Notes: a model not told the origin generated them from the letters alone. 64,000 bases of DNA from Planctomycetota bacterium (GCA_019912315.1 JAIOJA010000077.1:1-64000), one strand, 5' to 3'. Positions 8,755 through 18,081 are shown, numbered from the stretch's first letter. Translations and numbers: made by a program.

Positions 8755-10029
8755 ATGCAGATTACGGTCGAAAACGCCGGTGGGTGCAAACGGATCATCA
8801 AGGCCGAAGTTCCGGCCGATCTTGTCACATCAAAACTGGCCGAGGGTTATCGCGATATCAACAAGCAGGTTCAGTTTCCGGGGTTCCGGAAGGGCAAGGC
8901 CCCCAAGCACCTGCTGGAGAAGCGCTTCGGCAAGGAAGTGCATGATGATGTGCGGCAGACCCTCGCCGACGAAGCCGTGAAGGAAGCGGTGGATGAACAC
9001 GCCCTGAAACTTCTCGGCCAGGTTGAGCTGGTGGAGGCGGGCGACATCAAGGGCGGAGTGCCGCTGCTGATTACTCTGGAGGCTGAGGTGTACCCCGAGT
9101 TCGAGCTGCCCGAATACAAGGGCATTGAGCTTGAACGCGAGACCCCGAAAGTTGAGGAACACGACATCCATGCCGAGTTGCGCGGCGCCCAGATGCAGCG
9201 CGGCGAACTCAAAGCCAAGGACGGCGCGAGCGTCAAGGGCGATTTCGTCCGCTCCAACGTTCGCGTGACCGTGGGCGAAGAGGAAATTTTCGCGCAGGAA
9301 CGCGGGCTGATGGAGGTGGGCTTCGGTTGGATCGCGGGACTGAAACCCGCGAAGGGCGAAGAGCAGCTGACTGGCCTGAAAGTCGGCGACAGCAAGGAAA
9401 TCAAACTGAAGCTTCCCGCCGACTTCCAGAAGGAAGACGTGCGCGGCAAGGATGCTGTCATTCACGTCGAAGTCGTCGAGGTGCTGGGCTTCGAGGGCCC
9501 AGAGCTTGAGGAGTTGGCCGTTGAGCAGGGGCACGAAGGCCTGGACGCCTGGCGCGAGGACATTCGCGGCAGTGTCCTTGCCCGCAAGGAATCAGACCTG
9601 GACCGCACCATCGAGGAAAAGGCCATCCAGAAGGTCGCCGACGCAACGGACATGGAGTTGCCCCATAAGTTCAGTGAACGTAAGGCCGCCGAGTTGGTAC
9701 AGCAGCAGGCCTACCGCATGTACCAGCAGGGCCAGCCCGAAGAAGTGATCCGGGAATTCCTGGAAGGTACCCGGGACAAAGGCGTTGATGAAGTGAAGGG
9801 TATGCTCAAGCGCGCCTTCGTGATTGACGCCATTGCACGCAAGGAGCGCCTTGTCGTCACGGAAGACGAGATCCAGCGCGAGGTGGGGCGTCTGGCACAA
9901 ATGGTGCAGCGCCCGGTTGACGAAATTTACGCCCAGTTCCAGCAGAACGGAACGCTCGGCGGTATGCGGGAAGAATTGAAAACAGGCAAGGTGTTGAAGA
10001 TGCTGCGCCAGAAGGCGAAGTACATTTAA
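8755..10029 (+). CDS. tig: Trigger factor, ribosome-associated chaperone
   Basis: 424 aa, normal length. Trigger factor binds the ribosomal exit site and shields nascent chains. The ribosome-binding domain is at the N-terminus with the signature FPGFRKGKAP (about residues 43-52). A PPIase-like domain follows (about 150-240, KGDFVRSNVRVTVGEEEIF onward) and then the helical chaperone C-domain. The Shine-Dalgarno GGAAGG precedes ATG 8755. It is followed by clpP and clpX, the classic tig-clpP-clpX order, here interrupted by a TPR gene. Confidence 0.95.
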   Translation: MQITVENAGGCKRIIKAEVPADLVTSKLAEGYRDINKQVQFPGFRKGKAPKHLLEKRFGKEVHDDVRQTLADEAVKEAVDEHALKLLGQVELVEAGDIKGGVPLLITLEAEVYPEFELPEYKGIELERETPKVEEHDIHAELRGAQMQRGELKAKDGASVKGDFVRSNVRVTVGEEEIFAQERGLMEVGFGWIAGLKPAKGEEQLTGLKVGDSKEIKLKLPADFQKEDVRGKDAVIHVEVVEVLGFEGPELEELAVEQGHEGLDAWREDIRGSVLARKESDLDRTIEEKAIQKVADATDMELPHKFSERKAAELVQQQAYRMYQQGQPEEVIREFLEGTRDKGVDEVKGMLKRAFVIDAIARKERLVVTEDEIQREVGRLAQMVQRPVDEIYAQFQQNGTLGGMREELKTGKVLKMLRQKAKYI

Positions 10030-10032
10030 AGC

Positions 10033-10116
10033 AGTTCCGAGTTCCGAGTTCCGAGTTCCGAGTTGCCCGCTATGGCAGACCTAGAACACGGAACGCGGAA
10101 CGCGGAACCCGGAACT
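10033..10116. repeat. Heptad-unit hairpin (AGTTCCG) between tig and clpP
   Basis: The left arm has four exact AGTTCCG units (10033-10060) plus AGTTGCC. The right arm (10084-10116) is their inverse complement in the same 7-bp register, with only the first base of each unit varying. The loop contains GGCAGACC, resembling the GCAGTTC loop motif of the other copies. It starts three bases after the tig stop and ends ten bases before the clpP ATG. Confidence 0.85.
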
Positions 10117-10126
10117 GGAGGTTCTC

Positions 10127-10720
10127 ATGGGTTACCCGCTTCCATTTGTGATTGAGAAGACGAGCCGCGGCGAACGCAGCTACGACATTTACTCGCGTCT
10201 GCTGGAAGACCGGATCGTTTTCATCCAGGGTCCTATTCACGAGCTCATGGCCAACGCGGTCGTCGCGCAGCTTCTGTTCCTCCAGAAAGAAGCGAAGAAC
10301 CAGGACATCCAGATGTTCATCAACAGTCCGGGCGGCGACGTGAACGCCGGGCTCGCGATCTTCGACACCATGAAATACGTCAGTTGCGACATCAGCACCG
10401 TGTGCATCGGGCAGGCTGCCAGCATGGGTGCGTTGCTGCTGTGTGCGGGTACCAAGGGCAAGCGACATGCCCTGCCCAGCGCGCGCGTGATGATCCACCA
10501 GCCTTGGGGTGGCGCGGGCGGGACGGCCGGCGACATCAGCATTCAGACGAAGGAAATCCTGCGCCTGAAGAAGTACCTGAACCAGATTCTGATCGATGCT
10601 ACGGGCAAGAAACCCAGCCAGATCGAGAAGGACACGGACAAAGACTTCTTCATGTCCGCCGCCGAGGCGAAAGAATACGGGCTGATCGACGACGTCATCG
10701 AGCACGCCCCCGGCAAGTAG
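10127..10720 (+). CDS. clpP: ATP-dependent Clp protease proteolytic subunit ClpP
   Basis: 197 aa serine peptidase that forms the double-heptamer proteolytic chamber used by ClpX. The catalytic triad is visible: Ser99 in [10 protein letters not shown], His124 in VMIHQPWGG, and Asp173 in the [10 protein letters not shown] segment. The [11 protein letters not shown] substrate-strand motif is at about 65. A GGAGG element between the hairpin and ATG 10127 supports the start. No propeptide is apparent. The partner unfoldase gene clpX lies 1.4 kb downstream. Confidence 0.97.
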   Translation: MGYPLPFVIEKTSRGERSYDIYSRLLEDRIVFIQGPIHELMANAVVAQLLFLQKEAKNQDIQMFINSPGGDVNAGLAIFDTMKYVSCDISTVCIGQAASMGALLLCAGTKGKRHALPSARVMIHQPWGGAGGTAGDISIQTKEILRLKKYLNQILIDATGKKPSQIEKDTDKDFFMSAAEAKEYGLIDDVIEHAPGK

Positions 10721-10723
10721 CCG

Positions 10724-12001
10724 ATGCATGGCGATGAATACTATCTGTTCCGCCACGCGATCATGCGCGATGCCGCATATCTGCTGCATACTCCGACAAT
10801 GCGCGGCACCCTGCACCGCGTCGCGCTTGAGCTGATTGAGGCCCACTTCGACACGGAACTGCCCGAGCCCAAACGCAACCTCAACACCGGTCCGCTGCCG
10901 GTGGACGCTGTGGTCTCCGAGTTGGCCCGGCACGCGCGTTTCGCCCAGGACGAGCCCTACGCGAACATAGAGCAGCTTCGCCGGTGTGAGGCCCAGTTCC
11001 TGATTCGCGCCGGAAACCACGCCGAGCGAAGCTATGACCGGGAGGAAGCGATCACAGCATGGAGCCGTCTGGTTGAGGTGTCCGATGGCATCGTCTGTTT
11101 TTATGCGCTGCACAGGCTGTCCGGGAACTGTCGCGCAGTCGGGCGCCTCGGCGAAGCACTGAGGCTGAGTGAACAGGCGTGGCGCTTGGCCTGCGCGGAG
11201 CTTGACTCGCTGACCAAGGTCGTGGCGCTTGGCGAACTTGCATTGATTCACTGGTATCAGGACCAGCCGGACACCGCGCGCCGGTATCTCGAGCAGGCGG
11301 CGGGACTGCTGGACGATGGAGTCGGCAAGGGTGTCGAGGCGAACACTATCGGGTTGCTCGCAATGGTCCTCGAACAGCTTGGCCGGTTGGACGAGGCGGA
11401 AGCGCGCTACTTGCGGGCACTGGAACTGCTTAAGGAAGCGGGGGACAAACACAACGAGGGTGTGTTTCTCCAGAACTTGGCCGGGTTGTACATCCAGCGC
11501 GCCCGGAACGAAGAAGGGGAACGGTTGTTGCACAGGGCGATTCGGTTGCAGCGTGAGACGGGCGATGACACGAACTACGGGGTGGCCCTCAACAACCTGA
11601 CTGTCCTCGAAATTGAGCGCGGGAACTATGCCAGGGCGATTGCGTACGCGAATGACGCCCTGACCGTCCATGCGAAGGTCGGCAACCGGCGTAGTCTCGG
11701 GCTTGCATTGAGTAATCGAGGAATGGCTTACCGGAAGATGGGGGAATTTGAGCGGGCGATTGCGGACTTCAACGCGGGGCTGGCGATCCACCGGGAACTC
11801 GACAACAGGTCCAGCGAGAGCAATGCCCTGGCCGAAATCGTGCTCGTGGAGATCGCGCGGGACAACTTCGATACCGCCCGCGCATTGTGGAAGCACAGTA
11901 TTGCCCTCACGCGCAGCATCCGTTCGGACAGGGACTGCCAGGAGCAGGTTGATGAAATGCGGAGCGAGTGCAGACGGGCGGGAATCGACCCGTTCGAATA
12001 G
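10724..12001 (+). CDS. TPR protein, probably an N-terminally truncated STAND/kinase-associated ATPase
   Basis: 425 aa made mostly of tetratricopeptide repeats (from about residue 95; units such as NTIGLLAMVLEQLGRLDEAE and RSLGLALSNRGMAYRKMGEF). The first 40 residues (YYLFRHAIMRDAAYLLHTP) match the segment that normally follows the AAA/NACHT module in large signalling ATPases. That module is missing here. The ORF starts three bases after the clpP stop, in the same frame and with no evident Shine-Dalgarno sequence. It may be a fragment of a larger gene, or a TPR adaptor translated by reinitiation after clpP. Its position between clpP and clpX is unusual. Confidence 0.65.
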   Translation: MHGDEYYLFRHAIMRDAAYLLHTPTMRGTLHRVALELIEAHFDTELPEPKRNLNTGPLPVDAVVSELARHARFAQDEPYANIEQLRRCEAQFLIRAGNHAERSYDREEAITAWSRLVEVSDGIVCFYALHRLSGNCRAVGRLGEALRLSEQAWRLACAELDSLTKVVALGELALIHWYQDQPDTARRYLEQAAGLLDDGVGKGVEANTIGLLAMVLEQLGRLDEAEARYLRALELLKEAGDKHNEGVFLQNLAGLYIQRARNEEGERLLHRAIRLQRETGDDTNYGVALNNLTVLEIERGNYARAIAYANDALTVHAKVGNRRSLGLALSNRGMAYRKMGEFERAIADFNAGLAIHRELDNRSSESNALAEIVLVEIARDNFDTARALWKHSIALTRSIRSDRDCQEQVDEMRSECRRAGIDPFE

Positions 12002-12152
12002 CCGGCAAGTTTGCCCAAGGCATAGTCGATCAATGGCCGATAATACCAAGAGGTTGTGGCGCGGCGAGCTTTCCGCGGTCTGGCCTGTTTGTCGCATGGT
12101 TTGTTAGCATGGTGGGTGAGGATTCAGGCGTAACAGTGATTCAGGAGCAGGC

Positions 12153-13484
12153 ATGGCCAAGACAGGCGACTCAACACGGACGCGCGAAGTGGAACGCTGC
12201 AGTTTCTGCGGCAAGTCGCGGCGGCAGGTGGACAGTCTGATCGCCGGCCCGCCCGGAATCTATGTCTGCAACGAGTGCATCACCCTGTGCAACAGTATTC
12301 TGGTCGCCGAGAAAGCGGGCACCAAGGGCACACTCGAAGGACTGAACCTTGCCACCCTGCCGACACCGCGCGCGCTGAAAGACGCACTTGACGAGCACGT
12401 CATCGGCCAGGACCACGCCAAGAAAGTCCTCAGTGTGGCCGTCCACAACCACTACAAGCGCCTGTTGCAGCGGCGCGACGATGACGGGGTTGAACTCGAG
12501 AAGTCCAACATCCTGCTGATCGGCCCGACCGGCTGCGGCAAGACCCTGCTTGCGCGCACACTGGCGAACATTCTGCACGTGCCCTTCGCCATTGGTGACG
12601 CGACGACCCTGACGGAAGCCGGCTACGTCGGCGAAGACGTGGAGAACCTGCTGCTGAAACTGCTGCAGGCGGCTGACTTTGACCTGCCGCGCGCGGAGAT
12701 GGGGATCATCTTTGTCGATGAAATTGACAAGATCCACAGCACCAGCAGCAACGTAAGCATTACCCGTGACGTCAGCGGGCAGGGCGTGCAGCAAAGCCTG
12801 CTGAAAATGCTGGAAGGCACGGTCGCGAACGTGCCGCCGCAAGGCGGGCGCAAACACCCGGAGCAGCCGTACATCCAGTTCAACACGGAGAACGTGCTGT
12901 TCATTGTCGGGGGCGCGTTTGTGGGGCTGGAAGATCTGGTCAAGAAGCGCACCGGCGGGACCACCATGCGTATCGCAACGCGCCGTGAAGAAGAACTTGT
13001 GCGGACGCTCAGCCTGCCGGAGGGCATGGACGACGTCGAAGAACGCAACCGTCTGCGCAAACTTGCTGAGCCCGAAGACCTGGTGAAATTCGGCATGATT
13101 CCGGAATTCATCGGTCGTTTGCCTGTGCTCAGCGCGCTGGATGAATTGGATGAACCCGCGCTGATCAGCGTGTTGACGGAGCCCAAGAACGCGATCACCA
13201 AGCAGTTCCAGAAGCTGTTTCGAATGCAGAACCATGAGTTGCAGTTCACGAAGGAAGGCTTGATCGCCATCGCCCGTCAGGCCATCCGGCGCAAGAGCGG
13301 CGCTCGCGGACTGCGCGGAATCGTCGAGAAGATCATGCTGGAGACCCAGTTCGAGCTGCCGGGCATCAAGGAATCGCGTCGCTACACGGTCGATGACAAG
13401 GTAGTTGACGGCACCGCCCCCCTGCACCACAGCTTCCGGAAGATCAGCGCCCGGCCTGACGATGAAGAGAACGCAGCGGCCTAG
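12153..13484 (+). CDS. clpX: ATP-dependent Clp protease ATP-binding subunit ClpX
   Basis: 443 aa AAA+ unfoldase that recognises substrates and feeds ClpP. The N-terminal zinc-binding domain has Cys16, Cys19, Cys39 and Cys42 (CSFC and CNEC). Walker A GPTGCGKT lies near residue 124 and Walker [11 protein letters not shown] near 188. The family segment [11 protein letters not shown] and the sensor-2 region [11 protein letters not shown] are present. CAGGAG precedes ATG 12153. The stop overlaps that of the convergent M48 gene by four bases. Confidence 0.97.
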   Translation: MAKTGDSTRTREVERCSFCGKSRRQVDSLIAGPPGIYVCNECITLCNSILVAEKAGTKGTLEGLNLATLPTPRALKDALDEHVIGQDHAKKVLSVAVHNHYKRLLQRRDDDGVELEKSNILLIGPTGCGKTLLARTLANILHVPFAIGDATTLTEAGYVGEDVENLLLKLLQAADFDLPRAEMGIIFVDEIDKIHSTSSNVSITRDVSGQGVQQSLLKMLEGTVANVPPQGGRKHPEQPYIQFNTENVLFIVGGAFVGLEDLVKKRTGGTTMRIATRREEELVRTLSLPEGMDDVEERNRLRKLAEPEDLVKFGMIPEFIGRLPVLSALDELDEPALISVLTEPKNAITKQFQKLFRMQNHELQFTKEGLIAIARQAIRRKSGARGLRGIVEKIMLETQFELPGIKESRRYTVDDKVVDGTAPLHHSFRKISARPDDEENAAA

Positions 13485-15241
13485 CCGCGCCCGTGGCGCT
13501 GCAGTTCAAGCGTCAGTTCATGGTCAAATGATGTGTTGTTGTCACGGGCGCGACGGGCGGCTTGCTCACTCGCGCTCGCAAACGCCTCCCAGCGTTCCCA
13601 TTCCGCGCGCTCGGCCTCGGATTTCGCGCTTGCTCGCTGCCTGCGGGCGAAGGCTGCCATGCGCTCGAACGCGTCGGTTTCGTGCCCCGTGAGGATCTGG
13701 ACCTGTCCTTCGTACCAGTAGGCTGAAGCTTCGTAATCCGGGCGCAACTGCGCCATGGCCTGGCTTCGATCCAGGGTTTTCAGGCGAAGCTCGTCGAGGC
13801 GCTCTGGTGACGCGTTGCTCTCACGGGCGATGTGGAACTGCGAAAGGCTGAAGGTCGCAAGCCCGGAAACCACGTCGTCGCGTACAGGCAGAACCAGCGC
13901 CGCTGTCGCGGCCAGCGTAACCAGCACCGTAACGGCGATCCCCTTGACTAACTCCATGCGAAAAACCGGGCGAACTTCGGGGCGCGAGTTGTGCAGAATG
14001 ATTTCCCGGACGCGGCGCTCAAGGCTGAAATGCCTCCATCCGTGGCGTTTCATGGCGGTCGGATTCTCCATGCCGAGGCGCAGAAGCACGGATGAAATGT
14101 GCTCGGGGCTTGTGTGCTCCGCGGCGTATGCGTCGGCCTGTCGCTCGAAGCGTCTGCTGATGTAGCCGAACGCAAAGTAGCCATAAGCCAGCAGCGCGCC
14201 CATGGCGATAAAGTCAAACGGCCCGCCGGGCACGAACTGTTCAAGCCCGGCGTCCAGACCCAGCATGACGACCGTGAACGACAGGATGAACGCAAGCAGC
14301 CACCACAGGTGTCGGTGATGGACGTGCCCCATTTCATGTGCGAACACGGCGACGATTTCGTCTTCACTCATGCGCTTCAGCAGCGCGTCCGTGAAGAAGA
14401 CATACCGGAAGGGCGACACAAGCCCGATTACAAACGCCGTCGCGAAGTGACGCGAGCCTGTGCGCCACACCATGATCTGACTGACCCGGAGTCCGCGATC
14501 TTTCGCGAATGTCTCCAGGCGTCGCCGCAAGCGCCCGTCCGGCATGGGCCCACCGGGCACGACCAGTCGAATCACCAGCGGCACGAACAACGAGATCAGA
14601 ATGACCAGCACAAGCTGCACCGCGATTTCAAGAAATTCGAACGAGTTGCGCAGCTCTTTCGCGTGGGGCACCCAGCTGATCACAACCCAGTAGACCGTGT
14701 AAATCAGTGCGATCGGCAGAATGGTCAACAGGTTTGCGCGCGCTTGAAACATCAGGTAGCGCAGCGGACGACTTTCGTCTGCGCGAATGTGCCGCTGGAT
14801 GCGGTACTGCCCGACCCAACTCGCGCCAAGCATCAGAAAGTAGGGCGCCAGGTTCGGCAGCACGTCCAGATACATCGGTATCCGCAACGTGTCGGCAACG
14901 AAATCCGTCCACCCAAACACGAATACCTGCGCGATGAAAAGCCCCAGAATCAGCGCGTCCACACCCATCCGGAACAGCGGCAGACGTCGCAGCAGCACTT
15001 CGCGCTCAATGTTGATCTCCGCCCGGACCCGTGGCGAGGGATCTGTTGGAAGAGCCATCTGGCGCAACTGGATCAGTTGCCAGCGGTCGACCAAATGAGA
15101 GGAGACACTGTAATAGAAGAAGAGAACGGCCAGCGTCCCGCCCGCAACCGCCGCGATGCTCTCCCAGCCAACGAGTGTTCCGCTGCCGCGACCGGCAGAA
15201 GAAATGATCAGTGCAAGCAGGATTCCCAGAATATTGAACAC
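13481..15241 (-). CDS. M48-family membrane metalloprotease
   Basis: 586 aa starting at GTG 15241. There are about six hydrophobic segments in the first 230 residues and more around the catalytic core. The zinc motif HEMGH is at 302-306 (in [18 protein letters not shown]), with the third zinc ligand Glu366 in [12 protein letters not shown]. Both are as in CAAX-protease/HtpX-type M48 peptidases. The roughly 150-residue C-terminal tail is helical and charged, possibly TPR-like. HtpX relatives perform membrane-protein quality control, but substrates here are unknown. It is convergent with clpX and divergent from leuB. Confidence 0.88.
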   Translation of the reverse strand: MFNILGILLALIISSAGRGSGTLVGWESIAAVAGGTLAVLFFYYSVSSHLVDRWQLIQLRQMALPTDPSPRVRAEINIEREVLLRRLPLFRMGVDALILGLFIAQVFVFGWTDFVADTLRIPMYLDVLPNLAPYFLMLGASWVGQYRIQRHIRADESRPLRYLMFQARANLLTILPIALIYTVYWVVISWVPHAKELRNSFEFLEIAVQLVLVILISLFVPLVIRLVVPGGPMPDGRLRRRLETFAKDRGLRVSQIMVWRTGSRHFATAFVIGLVSPFRYVFFTDALLKRMSEDEIVAVFAHEMGHVHHRHLWWLLAFILSFTVVMLGLDAGLEQFVPGGPFDFIAMGALLAYGYFAFGYISRRFERQADAYAAEHTSPEHISSVLLRLGMENPTAMKRHGWRHFSLERRVREIILHNSRPEVRPVFRMELVKGIAVTVLVTLAATAALVLPVRDDVVSGLATFSLSQFHIARESNASPERLDELRLKTLDRSQAMAQLRPDYEASAYWYEGQVQILTGHETDAFERMAAFARRQRASAKSEAERAEWERWEAFASASEQAARRARDNNTSFDHELTLELQRHGRG

Positions 15242-15293
15242 GTAGCTGCCTCAAACCTTCATTGTAACGTCGACAGAAGCCTACCGCTTCCCG

Positions 15294-15337
15294 TTGCCCC
15301 TCGGACCTTCCGGGGTTATTTTCCGCGCCCCGGAAGG
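15294..15337 (+). promoter_or_regulatory. leuB promoter inside a perfect 10-bp inverted repeat
   Basis: TTGCCC (15294-15299), a 17-bp spacer and TATTTT (15317-15322) are followed by the C-rich CCGCGCCC. The -10 lies in the loop of CCTTCCGGGG (15306-15315) and its exact complement CCCCGGAAGG (15328-15337). This is a plausible operator. The right half also contains the Shine-Dalgarno (GGAAGGA) for the upstream ATG at 15344. Confidence 0.55.
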
Positions 15338-15454
15338 AATTTCATGGCTGTCAGGCGCACACGCGAAGACGCACTTTCAGGCGGCGACCCATTGGGCGAC
15401 CCGGCCGCGTTCGGCGTCTGGAGCGAAACACGAGACGAAGCAGCGGAGATACGC

Positions 15455-16534
15455 ATGAAGGAGTTGAAGGTAGCGGTTATCCCGGGCGACGGCATTGGGC
15501 CCGAAATCACGGAGTCCGCCGTGGCCGTGATGGAAGCAGCCGCGAAGAAGTTCGACCTGCCCCTGAGCCACGACAGCGCGCCGGCCGCCGCAGCAGCAGT
15601 GGACCAGGGCCTGCCGCCCCTGCCCGATCACACGCTGAAGCTGTGTACGGACGCCGACGCGATACTTTGTGGGCCGTTTGGCGATCCGCGCTGGGACAAC
15701 GCACCGCCCGCCGAGCGCCCGGAGCGCGCCAAGCTGATGCTGCGTAAGCAGTTCGACCTGTTCGCCAACCTGCGCCCGGTGAAGCCGGTGCCTGCGTTGA
15801 TCGCCAGCAGCCCCCTCAAGCAGGATCTGATCAATGGCACGGACATCCTGATCGTGCGGGAGCTGACTGGCGGGCTTTACTTCAGCGACCCACGCGGCTA
15901 CTTCGAAGACGATGCCGGTCGCTACGGCGTGAACACCATGAAGTACCACGCCTGGGAAGTAGAGCGCATCGGCAAGGTCGCTTTCGAGGCGGCCCAGCTT
16001 CGCAAGAAGCGCGTACACAGCGCGGACAAGGCCAACGCGCTGGAAGTCATGCAACTCTGGCGCGAGACGATGAACAACCTGCACGCAAGCAGCTACACCG
16101 ATGTGGAATTGCGGCACATCTTCATTGATAACTGCTGCATGCAACTGGTCAGCCGCCCGCAGGAATTTGACGTGATCGTTGCGGGTAACATGTTTGGTGA
16201 CATTCTCAGCGACATCGGTGCGCAGTTGACCGGCAGTCTCGGTATGCTGCCCAGCGCGAGCCTCGGCAAGGGAACGCCTCTGTTTGAGCCCGTTCACGGC
16301 AGCGCACCCGACATTGTGGGGCAGGGCAAGGCGAATCCGCTGGCCTTGATACTCACGGCCGGAATGTTGTTCACCCACGCCGCCAAGCGGCCGGACATCG
16401 GCGAAGCCATCGATAACGCCGTGGCGAAGGCGCTCGACGAAGGCTACCGCACGGCCGACATCGCCCGCGGCAACGGCTTCAAGGTAGTTGGCACAAAGGA
16501 AATGGGCGAAGCCGTGCTTAAGCACTTGCAATGA
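15455..16534 (+). CDS. leuB: 3-isopropylmalate dehydrogenase
   Basis: 359 aa. It oxidises and decarboxylates 3-isopropylmalate with NAD in leucine synthesis. The family start VAVIPGDGIGPEIT is at residue 6. VRELTGGLYFSDPRG is the LeuB-type substrate loop, distinguishing it from isocitrate dehydrogenase. FEPVHGSAPDIVGQGKANPL is the NAD-binding C-terminal signature. I chose ATG 15455 (GGAG six bases upstream) because the family begins there. An in-frame ATG at 15344, with a better placed Shine-Dalgarno and promoter, would add 37 residues of low-complexity sequence and is a real alternative. No other leu genes are adjacent. Confidence 0.93.
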   Translation: MKELKVAVIPGDGIGPEITESAVAVMEAAAKKFDLPLSHDSAPAAAAAVDQGLPPLPDHTLKLCTDADAILCGPFGDPRWDNAPPAERPERAKLMLRKQFDLFANLRPVKPVPALIASSPLKQDLINGTDILIVRELTGGLYFSDPRGYFEDDAGRYGVNTMKYHAWEVERIGKVAFEAAQLRKKRVHSADKANALEVMQLWRETMNNLHASSYTDVELRHIFIDNCCMQLVSRPQEFDVIVAGNMFGDILSDIGAQLTGSLGMLPSASLGKGTPLFEPVHGSAPDIVGQGKANPLALILTAGMLFTHAAKRPDIGEAIDNAVAKALDEGYRTADIARGNGFKVVGTKEMGEAVLKHLQ

Positions 16535-16568
16535 TCGATTGATCATTCGGCGCGAAACACGGATCATT
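16530..16568. repeat. Degenerate heptad-type hairpin after leuB
   Basis: AATGATC (16530-16536) and GATCATT (16562-16568) are complementary. The left side continues ATGATCG, ATTGATC, ATTCGGC in 7-bp register and overlaps the leuB stop. It is similar in unit to the array at 8597. This is a weak member of the family. Confidence 0.35.
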
Positions 16569-16575
16569 GGAATTC

Positions 16576-17604
16576 ATGCCCGATCTTTACGTGATTATCT
16601 TGGCAGGCGGCGCTTCTTCGCGCTTCTGGCCGTTGTCCGGTGATGCGCACCCCAAGTATTTGCTGAAGCCGGACGGCGACCACACGCTGATCGAGTCCGC
16701 GTGGCAGCGAGCGTGCCTTTGCACCGACCCATCCCGCGTCATTGTCGTTACCGGCGGCGCGCAGGCGCACCTGATTCGCGAGGCCTTGCCCGATCTTGAC
16801 GCGTCAAACCTGTGCGTTGAACCCGCGCGCAGGGACACAGCGGCGGCTATCGCACTAGGCTGCAAGCGGGTGCACGCGCTCGATGCCCACGCCGACGTGC
16901 TGGTGCTGCCGGCGGACACACTGCTGGAACCCGCGGAATCATTGCACGACGGAGTGAAACTTGCGCGCAGCCAGCCGGACTACCGCGACGCGATCCATGT
17001 GTTCGGCGTAAACCCGGCCCGGGCCGAGGGCGGCTTCGGCTACATCGAGCCGGGCGAGCAGCTGGCGGAAGGCGTGATCAGCGTGCAGGGATTCACAGAG
17101 AAACCGGGAAGCGTGCAGGCTGCGAAGTTCGCGGAAATGGGCTACCTCTGGAACATCGGCTGCTTCCTGTTCTCGTTGCAGACCTTTGACCGTGAACTAC
17201 ACAAACACCTGCCGCAGCACAGCAGCCGCCTGCGCCCGGTAACGCCGGATCAGCCCACCGAAGCAGAGTACGAACAACTCGATGCAGTCAGTATCGACTT
17301 CGGGCTGATCGAGAAAGTCGACAACCTGCGTGCAATCAAGCTCGATGCGGCCTTCGACGACATCGGTACCTGGGACGCCCTGATCGCCAGGCTGGAGAAA
17401 TCCGGGCGCACACCACAGGAAGCGATCAGCATCAGCGGGCAGGGCAACTGCGCCGCAGGCGAGGCAACCGCGGTCGCAGTGGTGGGGGAGTCCAACCTGC
17501 TGGTCGTCGTCAGCGAAGGCAAAGTCCTCGTCCTAAAGCGCGGTCACGGCCAGGACGTGAAGGGCGTTGCCTCACGCCAGGACGCCAAGACGCCAAGACG
17601 CTAA
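16576..17604 (+). CDS. manC: Mannose-1-phosphate guanylyltransferase
   Basis: 342 aa nucleotidyltransferase making GDP-mannose for envelope glycans. The N-terminal motif VIILAGGASSRFWPLSG binds GTP (usual form LAGGxGxRxWPxS). FTEKPGSVQAAKFAE, YLWNIGCFLFSLQTF and DDIGTWDAL are characteristic of the GMP branch. The C-terminus ends abnormally: after HGQDVKG, where the family continues into a final helix, the last ten codons (VASRQDAKTPRR and stop) are read from the inverted-repeat arm of the GxxExxY module. The real 3' end therefore appears to have been replaced by an insertion. The enzyme core is complete. Confidence 0.92.
   Translation: MPDLYVIILAGGASSRFWPLSGDAHPKYLLKPDGDHTLIESAWQRACLCTDPSRVIVVTGGAQAHLIREALPDLDASNLCVEPARRDTAAAIALGCKRVHALDAHADVLVLPADTLLEPAESLHDGVKLARSQPDYRDAIHVFGVNPARAEGGFGYIEPGEQLAEGVISVQGFTEKPGSVQAAKFAEMGYLWNIGCFLFSLQTFDRELHKHLPQHSSRLRPVTPDQPTEAEYEQLDAVSIDFGLIEKVDNLRAIKLDAAFDDIGTWDALIARLEKSGRTPQEAISISGQGNCAAGEATAVAVVGESNLLVVVSEGKVLVLKRGHGQDVKGVASRQDAKTPRR
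17571..17597. repeat. Left inverted-repeat arm of the GxxExxY module
   Basis: 27 bp made of 8-bp units of the form ACGCCAAG. It pairs with 18055-18081 with two mismatches. The tandem continues inward as ACGCTAAG, where TAA is the stop codon of manC. Confidence 0.9.
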
Positions 17605-17645
17605 GAGACACTCGTGGTTCGTAGGCCCTAGCCCAGGAGAGCGTC

Positions 17646-18047
17646 ATGCCGGCAAGCCCGGAGCTTCAGCAGGAATTGGATCGAATAGCCTCGATCGTGG
17701 TCGACCGCTCGTTGATGATTCACAAGAAGTTGGGGCCGGGACTACTGGAGTCAGCTTATCTACGCATCCTCGCATACGAACTCCGCAAGTCGGGGTTGAT
17801 CGTGAGGACGGAAGTCGAGGTGCCTCTCGTCTGGGATGGAGTCGAGATGGGAACGGCTTACCGAGCGGACTTGATTGTGAACGACATCCTCGTTCTCGAA
17901 CTCAAGGCGACAGAGCAGCACTCAGACCTATTTGCCCGCCAGTTGCGAACATATCTGGTTGCGCTGGACCGTAGACTGGGACTGGTGATCAACTTCGGCG
18001 CGAAGCTTCTCAAGGGTCACGTCGAACGAGTCGCAAACGACTTCTGA
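17646..18047 (+). CDS. GxxExxY protein (PD-(D/E)XK nuclease-like)
   Basis: 133 aa. The naming motif is Gly32-LL-Glu35-SA-Tyr38 (GPGLLESAY). The nuclease core is also visible: Asp75 in YRADLIV and Glu85-X-Lys87 in VLELKA, the D...ExK arrangement of PD-(D/E)XK enzymes. All three residues are intact, so catalytic activity is possible. The biological role of the family is unknown. The gene has its own AGGAG Shine-Dalgarno, and the whole unit is flanked by inverted repeats, which fits a selfish or homing-like cargo better than a housekeeping gene. Confidence 0.92.
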   Translation: MPASPELQQELDRIASIVVDRSLMIHKKLGPGLLESAYLRILAYELRKSGLIVRTEVEVPLVWDGVEMGTAYRADLIVNDILVLELKATEQHSDLFARQLRTYLVALDRRLGLVINFGAKLLKGHVERVANDF

Positions 18048-18054
18048 ACAGACA

Positions 18055-18081
18055 CTTGGCGTCTTGGCGCCTTGGCGTGAG
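18055..18081. repeat. Right inverted-repeat arm of the GxxExxY module
   Basis: 27 bp of CTTGGCGT-type 8-bp units, the inverse complement of 17571-17597 with two mismatches. It ends 16 bp before the ruvX ATG. Confidence 0.9.

Larger units (their letters stand above)
17571..18081. mobile_element. 511-bp GxxExxY module bounded by 27-bp inverted repeats
   Basis: The unit consists of an inverted-repeat arm, a short leader with AGGAG, the GxxExxY nuclease-like gene, then the second arm seven bases after its stop. It sits precisely between manC and ruvX and appears to have truncated or extended manC. No transposase is encoded. Mobility is inferred from structure and from my recollection that GxxExxY genes in planctomycetes and relatives often carry such CGCCAAG-rich flanks. 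Confidence 0.6.

Noticed and set aside
10070-12097. 675-codon open frame on the minus strand
   Set aside because: It is antisense to clpP and the TPR gene. High GC third positions keep the opposite strand open, and the translation shows no family features.
14099-15343. Long upstream extension of the leuB frame
   Set aside because: It runs antisense to the M48 protease and has no LeuB similarity; leuB begins at 15455 or at most 15344.
17571-18081. GxxExxY block as a classical insertion sequence
   Set aside because: No transposase is encoded, and no clear target-site duplication could be identified next to the arms.
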